17,616 nucleotides of DNA. Source: a bacterium (GTDB lineage Bacteria; Latescibacterota; UBA2968). Positions within the stretch are counted from its first letter, which is position 1. Each line of letters starts with the position of its first letter. Under the pieces are notes generated by a model, which saw only the letters and a program-made list of their open reading frames with translations, searched no databases and had not been told where the DNA came from. Below, piece by piece: positions 1 through 6,356 of this stretch. The stretch covers positions 1-17,616 of the forward strand of contig JAPUJS010000490.1 of assembly GCA_027296045.1 (NCBI GenBank), written 5' to 3'. A program made the position numbers and the translations under genes.

Positions 1-35
1 CTTTGGGCTGAGCAGTCCTTAAACGTGCAATGCCT

Positions 36-123
36 ATGAGAAGGTCGCGCCTGATCCAACGTGAGAATCAGGCAGCTTCCCGGCTCTGCCCCAATCTGCC
101 GAGGATCGGGACGGCCTTCTCAT
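36..123. other. Branched inverted-repeat structure, possible structured RNA
   Basis: Bases 36-46 (ATGAGAAGGTC) pair with 113-123 (GGCCTTCTCAT) as an 11-bp helix with one G-T wobble. Inside, 49-55 (GCCTGAT) pairs perfectly with 67-73 (ATCAGGC) around an 11-nt loop. A third helix can form from 78-82 (TCCCG) with 107-111 (CGGGA). Together they make a compact three-way junction of about 88 nt. I do not recognise an Rfam family: no TPP, cobalamin, SAM, purine, c-di-GMP or hammerhead core is evident. Strand is undetermined because inverted repeats fold on both. It could be a small RNA, a leader element or a chance repeat. Confidence 0.3.
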
Positions 124-408
124 GATTTACCAACCCTGTGAAGTGAAAGGAGAGCAGACACCTTTCGGAAAAATTCGCTTGCAGGCCTGGACGAGGCATC
201 GGGTTTGACTTTGCAACTTTCTCGATCTACAGAAGCGTTCTGGAAGTTTGCTGCGCAAGATGCTGTTGCTGAAATAAAATCGGGAAGGCGGTGCGAGCCT
301 GTTTGGGAGGACGTATTCGGTTTTCGAACCGCGTCAGGCAATATCCCGGCTTTGCCCACTTGGTCGGAAATTGGTACAGACTTCCTCTGTGCTTAAACTG
401 CCAGACCG

Positions 409-442
409 CCGGGCGCCCCAAGAATCACCCCGGGGCGTCCGG
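409..442 (+). other. GC-rich hairpin upstream of terminator
   Basis: CCGGGCGCCCC (409-419) pairs with GGGGCGTCCGG (432-442) over 11 bp with one G-T wobble and a 12-nt loop. It sits 10 nt before the intrinsic terminator at 453-489 and has no T-run of its own. It may be the 3' domain of an upstream transcript, or half of an attenuator for the gene at 585. Which of these is not decidable from sequence alone. Confidence 0.45.
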
Positions 443-452
443 ATGATTGTTG

Positions 453-489
453 ACCCATTGATCTGCAAATGAGATCAGTGGGTTTTTTT
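453..489 (+). terminator. Intrinsic terminator upstream of the first cluster
   Basis: ACCCATTGATCT (453-464) pairs with AGATCAGTGGGT (472-483): 12 bp with one wobble and a 7-nt loop. It is followed directly by a T-run (483-489). This is a textbook Rho-independent terminator on the + strand. It lies only 96 nt before the ATG at 585. It therefore ends an upstream or leader transcript, and the downstream cluster needs either a promoter between 490 and 570 or regulated read-through. Confidence 0.75.
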
Positions 490-584
490 CGGTGGGACCA
501 AAAAAAGAGGTTTCGCAAGCGGTGTAGGCTTGTTATGTTGGGGGAGAAAGCAGTACGGTGTGGCCCAAGATAAGGAGAGTGACC

Positions 585-1943
585 ATGGACCTTGCAAATT
601 CGAAGCTGTCTGCTGAGGATCTCTATCGCCAGCGGACCCAGACTTCCGAGGCGTTGTCCCGACGTGCCCGAGAGGTGTTTCCCAGCGGGGTGACGCACGA
701 CAGCCGATTTATGCAGCCCCACCCCATTTCGATCGATCGGGCAGACCGTTCCAGGAAATGGGATGTAGATGGCAACGAATATGTAGATTATTTCGGTGGC
801 CATGGAGCGTTGATCCTGGGGCATAACCATCCGGAAGTGACGGGGGAGGTTCGGGAGCAGCTCTCCCGTGGAACCCATTATGGGGCATCGCACGAACTGG
901 AATTGGAATGGGCCGAACTGGTCCGGTCGCTCATTCCCTGTGCCGAAAAAGTTCGGTTCACAGGGTCAGGAACCGAGGCGACCATGCTGGCTTTTCGGGT
1001 GGTCAGGGCTTTTAGCGGGAAACCGAAGATTTTGAGGTTTGTGACCCATTTCCACGGCTGGCACGATCAGGCGGCGTTTCACAGCCACGAATCTCTGCCT
1101 GCAGGCATTCCTCCTGCACTGGCGGAAAATATCGTGCTGTGTGAACCGAACGACCTGGAACAGGTTCGCCAGAAGCTGGAATCACAGCAGGATATTGCGG
1201 CTGTGATCCTGGAACCCACGGGGGCCAGTTTTGGGCGGGTGCCCACGTCGGGCGCGTTTCTAAAAGGCTTGCGGGAGCTTAGCGAACAATATGGTGTGCT
1301 GCTGATATTCGATGAGGTGATTTCCGGGTTTCGGTGTTCTCCCGGCGGCGCGCAGGCCTATTATGGGGTGACGCCAGACCTGACTTCTCTGGCCAAGATT
1401 TTGGCGGGAGGATTTCCCGGGGGGGCACTGGTGGGACGGGCAGACGTGATGGATGGGATGTCGATGCGGGATGACCCCGGGTGGAATGTCGGTGGTCGAG
1501 TGGCCCACCAGGGGACCTTCAACGCCAATCCAATTTCTGCCCGTGCCGGGTTAACCACTTTGAAGCTGATTGCGGAGGGAAATATCACCGAACAGGCAAA
1601 TCAGAAGGGGGCGGACCTGAGAGAGGCAATGAATGAGGTTGCTAGAAAGCAGGGATCCAGCTGGGTGGTTTATGGTGAGTTTTCCGGGTTTCACATTTTT
1701 GTGAATACCCAGGATGTGGACATCAGCCTGGAAGCTATTTACGCCGGAAGAGTACCCCACACAACCCTGAAGCAGCCTATGTCTCTGGTCCACCAGACCC
1801 GGATGGCCTTTCTTGCCGAAGGGATCGATCTGATTTCCTGGCCGGGTGGATTGGTTTCGGCTTTCCATTCGGAGGAAGATCTGGAGCAGACAGCCGAAGC
1901 CTACGGCAGGGTGCTGGAGCGGTTCAACCCTTCCCGACATTGA
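585..1943 (+). CDS. Class-III PLP aminotransferase, glutamate-1-semialdehyde aminomutase-like
   Basis: The product (452 aa) is a fold-type I PLP enzyme of the HemL/class-III aminotransferase family, which moves amino groups on omega- or semialdehyde-type substrates. Visible landmarks are the phosphate-binding TGSGTEA (126-132), FHGWHD after it, the pyridine-nitrogen Asp in FDEVISGFR (D243) and the Schiff-base Lys in SLAKILAGGFPGG (K271). Length is close to HemL (about 430 aa). I chose ATG 585 because AGGAG (573-577) lies 7 nt upstream; the frame also opens at GTG 558, which has no ribosome site. The neighbours are catabolic oxidoreductases and a sugar-acid dehydratase, not other heme genes. 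A role in transaminating a pathway intermediate is therefore likelier than tetrapyrrole synthesis. Family is near certain; substrate is unknown. Confidence 0.9.
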   Translation: MDLANSKLSAEDLYRQRTQTSEALSRRAREVFPSGVTHDSRFMQPHPISIDRADRSRKWDVDGNEYVDYFGGHGALILGHNHPEVTGEVREQLSRGTHYGASHELELEWAELVRSLIPCAEKVRFTGSGTEATMLAFRVVRAFSGKPKILRFVTHFHGWHDQAAFHSHESLPAGIPPALAENIVLCEPNDLEQVRQKLESQQDIAAVILEPTGASFGRVPTSGAFLKGLRELSEQYGVLLIFDEVISGFRCSPGGAQAYYGVTPDLTSLAKILAGGFPGGALVGRADVMDGMSMRDDPGWNVGGRVAHQGTFNANPISARAGLTTLKLIAEGNITEQANQKGADLREAMNEVARKQGSSWVVYGEFSGFHIFVNTQDVDISLEAIYAGRVPHTTLKQPMSLVHQTRMAFLAEGIDLISWPGGLVSAFHSEEDLEQTAEAYGRVLERFNPSRH

Positions 1944-2014
1944 TATGACTTTGGGGAGGCATAGGCATCTGACAGGGCACAGGTTGTCCTGCCTTCTCTT
2001 TAGGAGTCTGAACG

Positions 2015-2725
2015 ATGAAATTGCAAGATCAGGTGGCCATCATTACAGGAGGGGGACGCGGGATCGGTCGGGCAACGGCACTGGCTTTTGCACAAGAAGG
2101 CGCAAAGGTGGTGCTTGCTGCGAAGACAGAGGCAGAGATTGAGGCTGTTGCAAAGGAGGGGCAAGCAGCCGGGGGAGAGGCGATGGCAGTGGTCACGGAT
2201 GTAACGGAAAAGAGCGATGTTCAAGCACTGGTGTCCCAAACCCTGGAGCGATTTGGCCGGGTGGATATTCTGGTCAATAATGCCGGGGTGGCAATCCACA
2301 ATTTGATTCCGAATATCATGGAGGCCGATTGGGATTTGAATATCGCGGTGAATTTAAAGGGGGTTTTTCTCTGTACTCAGGCGGTATTTCAACCTATGTG
2401 CGATCAAGGCTCCGGCCATATCATCAATGTATCGTCGGTTTCGGGTAAAAATGGCCATGCAAAAGGGGGCGCTTACTGTGCTTCCAAGTGGGGCGTTGTG
2501 GGGTTCACGGAGGTGACGAACAATGAAGGAAAACTCTTTGGTGTAAAAGCCTCGGTTGTCTGCCCCGGCCCGGTTGATACGCGGATGCGCCGTGAAAACC
2601 ACCCGGATGATGTGCTGGAAAATTTGACCCAGCCGGAAGAGGTCGCAGATCTGATTCTTTTTTTAGCCGCCCAATCGCCACGTGCACATACCCTGGAAGC
2701 TGTGATTCGCACGCCATTGATGTAG
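2015..2725 (+). CDS. Short-chain dehydrogenase/reductase (SDR)
   Basis: This 236-aa classical SDR is an NAD(P)-dependent oxidoreductase of alcohols, sugars or keto acids. It has the cofactor-binding TGGGRGIG (11-18), D62 for the adenine ring, NNAG (88-91) and the catalytic set N113, S141, Y154 and K158 (YxxxK). PGPVDT follows the active site as usual. The ATG has AGGAG (2002-2006) 8 nt upstream. It follows the aminotransferase by 71 nt with no terminator between them and precedes the hydroxyacid dehydrogenase by 10 nt, so co-transcription is likely. It is slightly shorter than the usual 245-255 aa at the C-terminal substrate loop. The substrate cannot be read from sequence. Confidence 0.9.
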   Translation: MKLQDQVAIITGGGRGIGRATALAFAQEGAKVVLAAKTEAEIEAVAKEGQAAGGEAMAVVTDVTEKSDVQALVSQTLERFGRVDILVNNAGVAIHNLIPNIMEADWDLNIAVNLKGVFLCTQAVFQPMCDQGSGHIINVSSVSGKNGHAKGGAYCASKWGVVGFTEVTNNEGKLFGVKASVVCPGPVDTRMRRENHPDDVLENLTQPEEVADLILFLAAQSPRAHTLEAVIRTPLM

Positions 2726-2735
2726 GAGGAAGACC

Positions 2736-3680
2736 ATGAAGATTTTGTTAAACGACCGCCTTGACCCACGCCATCAAGAGCAAATTCTGGCTGTATCGGA
2801 CGATGTTGAGCTTGTCGTGCCCGAGTCGAAAGAGGAAGCGCTGGAAGGGATGCCCGAGATTGAGGTGGTGTTTGGGGGGCTGAATCGAGACCTGTTCAGA
2901 CGGGCGGAACGCCTTCGGTGGGTCCAGACCTGGGGAGCGGGGGTGGATGGCATGTTGACCCCGGAATTTGCGAATAGTGAGATTATTTTGACCAGTGCCA
3001 AAGGCACTGTGGGGGTGCATCTTGCCGAGCATGCAATGGCGCTCCTGCTGGGGTTGACCCGGGGCATTGCCTGGGCGGTGCGGAAACCCAGTTGGGACCA
3101 ACGGATGCCCATCCGGATGGCCTCCTGGGAATTGATTGACCGAACGATGGGCATTGTGGGGTTGGGAGGGACAGGGCGGGATCTGGCCGTTCGGGCAGGT
3201 GCTTTTGGCATGAAGATTATGGCCGTAGATCCAGAAGATGTCGATTTGCCCGATGCGGTGGATTCGTGCTGGAAGATGGACCGTTTTCACGACCTCCTGG
3301 AGGTATCCGATGTGGTCGCCATCTGTTGCCCTCGCACGCCCGAGACCGAGGGGATGTTTGACCGGGAAGCTTTCCGGCGGATGCAAAAACACGCGCTGTT
3401 GATCAATGTGACCCGTGGCAAAATTGTGGATGAAGCGTCGCTTCTGGAGGCACTTGAAGCTGGCGAGATTGCAGGCGCAGGGCTGGATGTGGTTCCCCAG
3501 GAACCCCTGCCGGAAGATCACCCGCTCTGGAAAATGGAAAATGTGATTATCACGCCGCACACGGCCGGAGGGTCTCCCAATCGGCAGGATCGGATTGTCG
3601 GCCTGTTTTGCGATAATCTGAAACGCTTGATGGCCGGCGAGCCCCTGCTCAGTGTGATTGATAAACAAAAGGGGTATTGA
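2736..3680 (+). CDS. D-2-hydroxyacid dehydrogenase, NAD-binding
   Basis: This 314-aa protein belongs to the D-isomer-specific 2-hydroxyacid dehydrogenase family (phosphoglycerate, glycerate, glyoxylate/hydroxypyruvate reductases). The NAD site GLGGTG is at 142-147 and the catalytic triad is R227 (NVTRGKIVDE), E256 (PQEPLPEDHPLW) and H275 (TPHTAG). Length is typical for a single-domain-pair enzyme without an ACT domain, so serine biosynthesis by SerA is not implied. AGGAGG (2724-2729) overlaps the SDR stop codon and lies 6 nt before the ATG. It is coupled to the dehydratase gene, which starts 2 nt after this stop. It would interconvert a 2-keto acid and a D-2-hydroxy acid in the same pathway. 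Confidence 0.92.
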   Translation: MKILLNDRLDPRHQEQILAVSDDVELVVPESKEEALEGMPEIEVVFGGLNRDLFRRAERLRWVQTWGAGVDGMLTPEFANSEIILTSAKGTVGVHLAEHAMALLLGLTRGIAWAVRKPSWDQRMPIRMASWELIDRTMGIVGLGGTGRDLAVRAGAFGMKIMAVDPEDVDLPDAVDSCWKMDRFHDLLEVSDVVAICCPRTPETEGMFDREAFRRMQKHALLINVTRGKIVDEASLLEALEAGEIAGAGLDVVPQEPLPEDHPLWKMENVIITPHTAGGSPNRQDRIVGLFCDNLKRLMAGEPLLSVIDKQKGY

Positions 3681-3682
3681 CG

Positions 3683-4822
3683 ATGAAGATCACAGATATA
3701 CAGGTGTTGCCCGTGGATCGGTATCTGTTTGTACAGGTGCATACCGATGAGGGAATTGTGGGATTGGGTGAGTCCGGTACGTGGGGATATTTGCTGGCTT
3801 CCGGTCAGGTGATTGAGGATTTCAAGAAGTACTTGATTGGACAGGATCCACTGCTGATTGAGCATCACTGGCAATATCTGTACCGAAATACGCATTTTAG
3901 AGGGGCAGCGATTATGGGAGCGTTGAGTGCGATTGATATCGCGCTATGGGATATTGCGGGTAAATATTTCGGGGTTCCAGTGTATCAACTTCTGGGAGGA
4001 AAATGCCGGGAGAAGGCTCGAGTTTACTATCACGTCAAAGGAGACACAAGAGAAAAGCTCGTTCAAGGGTGTGTCGAGGCCAAAGAAAAGGGCTTTTCGG
4101 CCGTGGGGCACCTGACGCCTTTTCTGGATGAGCCGCGTTCGACTCCTTATTTTAAAACGCATTCGGACAAGATGAAGGATGCCATCGATACAGTTGCCGC
4201 CTATCGGGACGCCGTGGGCGACGATGTTGATTTATGTATCGAAATCCACCGCCGTTTGGAGCCTGCCGAGGCGATTGTGTTGGGGCGAGGAATCGAACCC
4301 TATCGGCCCTTCTTTTTTGAAGACCCCATACGGCCCGATAATTTTGACGCCATGGCCGAGGTGGCACAAAAGATCAATATTCCAATTGCAACCGGGGAGC
4401 GCCTGCACACGATCTATGAGTTTCAGATGCTTTTGACAAGAAACGCCGTTCAGTATGTGCGTCCCGATGTGTGTATGTGCGGGGGGATCTCGCACGCAAA
4501 AAAAATCGCGGCCCTGGCAGAAGCCCACCATGTAGGGGTCGTGCCGCACAATCCGCTCAGTCCGGTGAGTACAGCAGCCTGTATTCAACTGGCCGCGTGT
4601 ATCCCAAATTTTGTATTGCAGGAGTTTCCAGCAGGAGAAGACCGGCCTCCCAAAAGTGAGATTGTCAAGGAGACGCTTCAGGTAGAGGGCGGGTATATCA
4701 TCATTCCGGATGCGCCGGGGATTGGCATTGAGCTGGTCGAAGGTGCGATGGAGAAATTCCCCTTTAAAGAACGAGACCGTGTGACCCGGCTAAATGTAGA
4801 CGGGTCTGTGATGGACCAATAG
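3683..4822 (+). CDS. Enolase-superfamily sugar-acid dehydratase (DgoD/ManD-like)
   Basis: The product (379 aa) is a mandelate racemase/muconate lactonizing enzyme-type protein. Mg ligands are E187, E213 and E239 at the family's 26-residue spacing, with H189 and H289 as acid/base residues. From memory, E. coli galactonate dehydratase has D183, E209, E235, H185 and H285, the same register offset by four, so dehydration of an aldonate or uronate to a 2-keto-3-deoxy acid is the likely reaction. The second-strand lysine of the KxK motif is missing: the segment reads AVGHLTPF (140-147). ATG 3683 follows AGGGG (3670-3674) by 8 nt; an upstream TTG (3677) overlapping the previous stop is possible. It closes the first cluster. 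The exact sugar acid is unknown. Confidence 0.9.
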   Translation: MKITDIQVLPVDRYLFVQVHTDEGIVGLGESGTWGYLLASGQVIEDFKKYLIGQDPLLIEHHWQYLYRNTHFRGAAIMGALSAIDIALWDIAGKYFGVPVYQLLGGKCREKARVYYHVKGDTREKLVQGCVEAKEKGFSAVGHLTPFLDEPRSTPYFKTHSDKMKDAIDTVAAYRDAVGDDVDLCIEIHRRLEPAEAIVLGRGIEPYRPFFFEDPIRPDNFDAMAEVAQKINIPIATGERLHTIYEFQMLLTRNAVQYVRPDVCMCGGISHAKKIAALAEAHHVGVVPHNPLSPVSTAACIQLAACIPNFVLQEFPAGEDRPPKSEIVKETLQVEGGYIIIPDAPGIGIELVEGAMEKFPFKERDRVTRLNVDGSVMDQ

Positions 4823-4943
4823 GCCTGCAAGAATGGTTGAAACTTTCTGAATGCGGTTCTGGACTGTATAAAGAAAAAGTGGTTGATTTGTGACGGTGGT
4901 TACAACATTTGTTCCTTTTTTGAGCGATATTTTAAGCACGCAG

Positions 4944-4966
4944 TCTCGGTCAGGGGTGAACCGAGG
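4944..4966 (+). other. Small hairpin before terminator-like stem
   Basis: CTCGG (4945-4949) pairs with CCGAG (4961-4965) around an 11-nt loop, extendable by a T-G pair (4944/4966). It sits 6 nt before the larger stem at 4973-5028. Alone it is weak; its position beside that stem suggests they belong to one folded transcript. Confidence 0.3.
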
Positions 4967-4972
4967 CTGAGT

Positions 4973-5035
4973 GCCCTTCTCCCAAGTAGGCGCCGCTGTG
5001 TTGTCGGCTACCGAAGCGGGGGAAGGGCGTTTTTT
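4973..5035 (+). terminator. Terminator-like stem with long apical domain
   Basis: GCCCTTCTCCC (4973-4983) pairs with GGGGGAAGGGC (5018-5028) over 11 bp with one wobble, followed by G and six T (5030-5035). The apical 34 nt can fold again: GTAG with CTAC and CCG with CGG, with a small bulge. That gives a long arm rather than a short loop. It lies about 150 nt after the dehydratase stop, so it could end the first cluster or a small RNA transcribed from this interval. Confidence 0.5.
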
Positions 5036-5176
5036 GTGAAATGGAAGGATGAAGCAGAAGCCGGGGGGGTTGGAATTCAGGTTTATCTGGATCTGGACGA
5101 GAATGTGCCCCTTGTAAAGGATACTGTGACAGGGCTTTATAATATTATCTTGAATCCACACCAACAAAATGAAAAG

Positions 5177-5247
5177 CCAGACCTGTTTCAAAAACGTGGA
5201 GAAGCGCCTGGCCTGGTCTGGTGGATGGTCGGAGCGTCCATCAGACC
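5177..5247 (+). other. Two mutually exclusive helices
   Basis: GGTCTGG (5215-5221) can pair upstream with CCAGACC (5177-5183), a perfect 7-bp helix. Alternatively GGTCT (5215-5219) pairs downstream with AGACC (5243-5247), stacked on GATGG/CCATC (5224-5228 with 5238-5242). The two folds share the same central strand and cannot coexist. They lie about 58 nt before the terminator at 5305. This resembles a switch or attenuator layout, but no ligand-binding family is recognisable and no downstream + strand gene is in reach. Confidence 0.3.
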
Positions 5248-5304
5248 CTATGATTCGAAAATAACGAATTTGGCTGCCTGGAGATTTCTCCGGGACGGCC
5301 ATTT

Positions 5305-5342
5305 AAGATCCGGTGGCCCCCCGATCCGCCGGATCTTTTTTT
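5305..5342 (+). terminator. Intrinsic terminator before the sigma gene
   Basis: AAGATCCGG (5305-5313) pairs perfectly with CCGGATCTT (5329-5337) around a 15-nt loop, and the T-run spans 5336-5342. Read on the + strand it is a strong Rho-independent terminator. On the - strand the stem is not followed by a T-run, so it is unlikely to serve the sigma-factor gene. Together with the stem at 4973-5035 it protects the sigma gene from transcripts of the first cluster. Confidence 0.75.
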
Positions 5343-5381
5343 GTTGCCTGCAATAGGAATGCCAGGGGTATCCGAAGCCCT

Positions 5382-6107
5382 TCACAGGCTGTAGCGAATT
5401 TCATCCAGCCGATATCTCCACCAGAGGGTTTTCTTCAGTTTCCCAAGGGCACTGGCGTGGCGGAGTGAAATGGCGGCTTCGCTCATGCCCAGGACTTCCG
5501 CGATCTCTCTCAGGATCAGAAATTCGTAGTAGTAGAGGGCCAGCACCACATATTCTTTCTGGGGCAACTCGGCAAGTGCTGTCACCAGGTAGTGGACCAA
5601 TTCCTCCCGTTCGATGCGGTCTTCGACCTGATCGGGTTCCCTGGGCACAAACGGCACATCTTCGGTTTCTTCCGGGCGGTTGACAACCAGGCCATCCAGG
5701 GAAACGTGTCGATCCGATTCTGCCCGGGCGAGGATATCCCAGATGTCCTGGAGGGGCAGGTCCAATTCTTCTGCCAGTTCGCTTTCGTTGGGCGTGCGAC
5801 CCAGGCGCTGTTCCAGACTTGCGCGTGATTTCTCCAGGCGTCTGATTTTCTGTCGCACCCTTCTGGTCGGCCAGTCCTGCCTGCGAAGGTGATCCTGGAT
5901 GGCCCCCCGGATGCGAAGCGAGGCATAGGCCGAGAAGGGCACACCCGTATCGGCCTGATAGCGCTGGGCGGCTTCAAGAAGCCCTTCCAGTCCCACCTGG
6001 TAGAGGTCATTGGCCGAAACGCTCTGGGGCAGCTTGTAGGCCAGCCGGTTGGCAATGGACCGAACAAACGACAGGTATTTTTCAGGTTGTGGTAGGGACA
6101 CGAGCAC
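5382..6107 (-). CDS. FliA/WhiG-type RNA polymerase sigma factor
   Basis: This 241-aa sigma-70 family protein directs RNA polymerase to a special promoter set. Region 2 spans about residues 10-78, with the FliA-like signature YASLRIRGAIQDHLRRQDW at 61-79. Region 3 covers about 80-125 (PTRRVRQKI, then a helical domain), and region 4 is about 180-230 with its helix-turn-helix (LREIAEVLGMSEAAIS). Region 1 is absent, as expected for sigma-28-type factors. The start is GTG (6105-6107), the only early start in frame; its ribosome site is poor (GGGAAA, very close). It is the only - strand gene in the window, with no anti-sigma gene (FlgM-like) or flagellar gene beside it. It may regulate motility, stress or differentiation; its regulon is unknown. 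Confidence 0.92.
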   Translation of the reverse strand: MLVSLPQPEKYLSFVRSIANRLAYKLPQSVSANDLYQVGLEGLLEAAQRYQADTGVPFSAYASLRIRGAIQDHLRRQDWPTRRVRQKIRRLEKSRASLEQRLGRTPNESELAEELDLPLQDIWDILARAESDRHVSLDGLVVNRPEETEDVPFVPREPDQVEDRIEREELVHYLVTALAELPQKEYVVLALYYYEFLILREIAEVLGMSEAAISLRHASALGKLKKTLWWRYRLDEIRYSL

Positions 6108-6189
6108 TTTCCCGGTAGGTAGAAAAAAGACACTTCCTCTTTATCGTTTATCGGCAACAGGGGGTGCAGTCTTTAACGGAATTTTGATA

Positions 6190-6217
6190 AATAAATATTT
6201 GAACAATTTTTTAACAA
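6190..6217 (-). promoter_or_regulatory. Candidate promoter of the sigma-factor gene
   Basis: Read on the - strand, TTGTTA (6217-6212) and TTTATT (6195-6190) are separated by 16 bp. The first matches TTGACA at four of six positions and the second matches TATAAT at four of six. The surrounding DNA is the most A+T-rich of the window. It would give a leader of roughly 75 nt to the GTG start. This is a weak assignment. Confidence 0.3.
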
Positions 6218-6219
6218 TT
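6202..6219. repeat. Direct heptamer repeat in divergent promoter region
   Basis: AACAATT occurs at 6202-6208 and again at 6213-6219, 11 bp apart start to start, which is one helical turn. It overlaps the -35 of the candidate sigma-gene promoter and lies about 45 bp upstream of the -35 of the DUF6785 promoter. It could be an operator for a protein binding one face of the DNA; the A+T-rich composition makes chance plausible. Confidence 0.25.
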
Positions 6220-6262
6220 AGAAATCATGCCAGATTCCCTCCAGATACGATGGTTCAGATAC

Positions 6263-6291
6263 TTGCCTCGCATTGGGCCTGACTGTATATT
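6263..6291 (+). promoter_or_regulatory. Promoter of the nine-gene cluster
   Basis: TTGCCT (6263-6268) and TATATT (6286-6291) are separated by exactly 17 bp, close to the housekeeping sigma consensus, giving a start near 6298 and a leader of about 59 nt before ATG 6357. The same -10 hexamer and spacing recur upstream of the HU gene (16942-16970). Confidence 0.6.
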
Positions 6292-6356
6292 AGTCCGACC
6301 TTTTTCCATTTCGTCTGTATGTGAACCCACGGTGGCCAGAGTAAGTCAGGTTTTTG

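Larger units (their letters stand above)
1..584. other. Gene-free interval with structured elements
   Basis: I see no convincing protein gene here. The longest open frames (about 60-80 codons, both strands) lack Shine-Dalgarno sites and recognisable protein patterns. Frame 1 on the + strand reads from the left edge to a TGA at 37-39, so the last dozen codons of an upstream gene are possible but unsupported. The interval holds a branched inverted-repeat structure (36-123), a small hairpin with a TTCG loop near 320-333, and two adjacent hairpins at 409-442 and 453-489. A weak promoter-like pair, TTGACT (205-210) and TACAGA (228-233) with 17 bp between them, is also present. Confidence 0.5.
4823..5381. 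other. Gene-free interval with multiple hairpins
   Basis: This 559-bp stretch lies between convergent genes. One 157-codon frame (4883-5356) is open, but it runs through two terminator hairpins, lacks a ribosome site and shows no protein pattern, so I do not call it. The opposite frame (4790-5302) is similarly featureless. The interval contains hairpins at 4944-4966, 4973-5035, 5177-5247 and 5305-5342, two of them followed by T-runs. A 500-nt untranslated tail for the upstream cluster, or one or more small RNAs, would explain this better than a protein. Confidence 0.5.

Noticed and set aside
205..396. 63-codon + strand frame in the leading interval
   Set aside because: It starts at TTG with no ribosome site, overlaps equally long frames on the other strand and shows no recognisable protein pattern.
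348..402. Segment resembling a tRNA-Leu D arm (GGAAATTGGTACAGAC)
   Set aside because: No anticodon stem, T arm (GTTCGA-type) or closing acceptor pairing can be built around it; treated as coincidence.
2748..3668. 306-codon antisense frame opposite the hydroxyacid dehydrogenase
   Set aside because: It is an exact shadow of a gene with full catalytic motifs, is His/Pro/Gln-rich with no family pattern, and lacks a ribosome site. Similar long antisense frames at 6957-8087, 12936-14030 and 15632-16921 were dropped for the same reason.
4883..5356. 157-codon + strand frame between the dehydratase and sigma genes
   Set aside because: It crosses two terminator-type hairpins, has no Shine-Dalgarno site and reads as low-similarity sequence; hairpins explain the interval better.
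5582..6157. 191-codon - strand frame overlapping the sigma gene, considered as a frameshifted N-terminal extension
   Set aside because: The sigma frame already includes complete region 2 from its GTG start, so no missing N-terminal sequence needs explaining. The A-run at 6122-6127 could hide a sequencing error, but nothing requires it.
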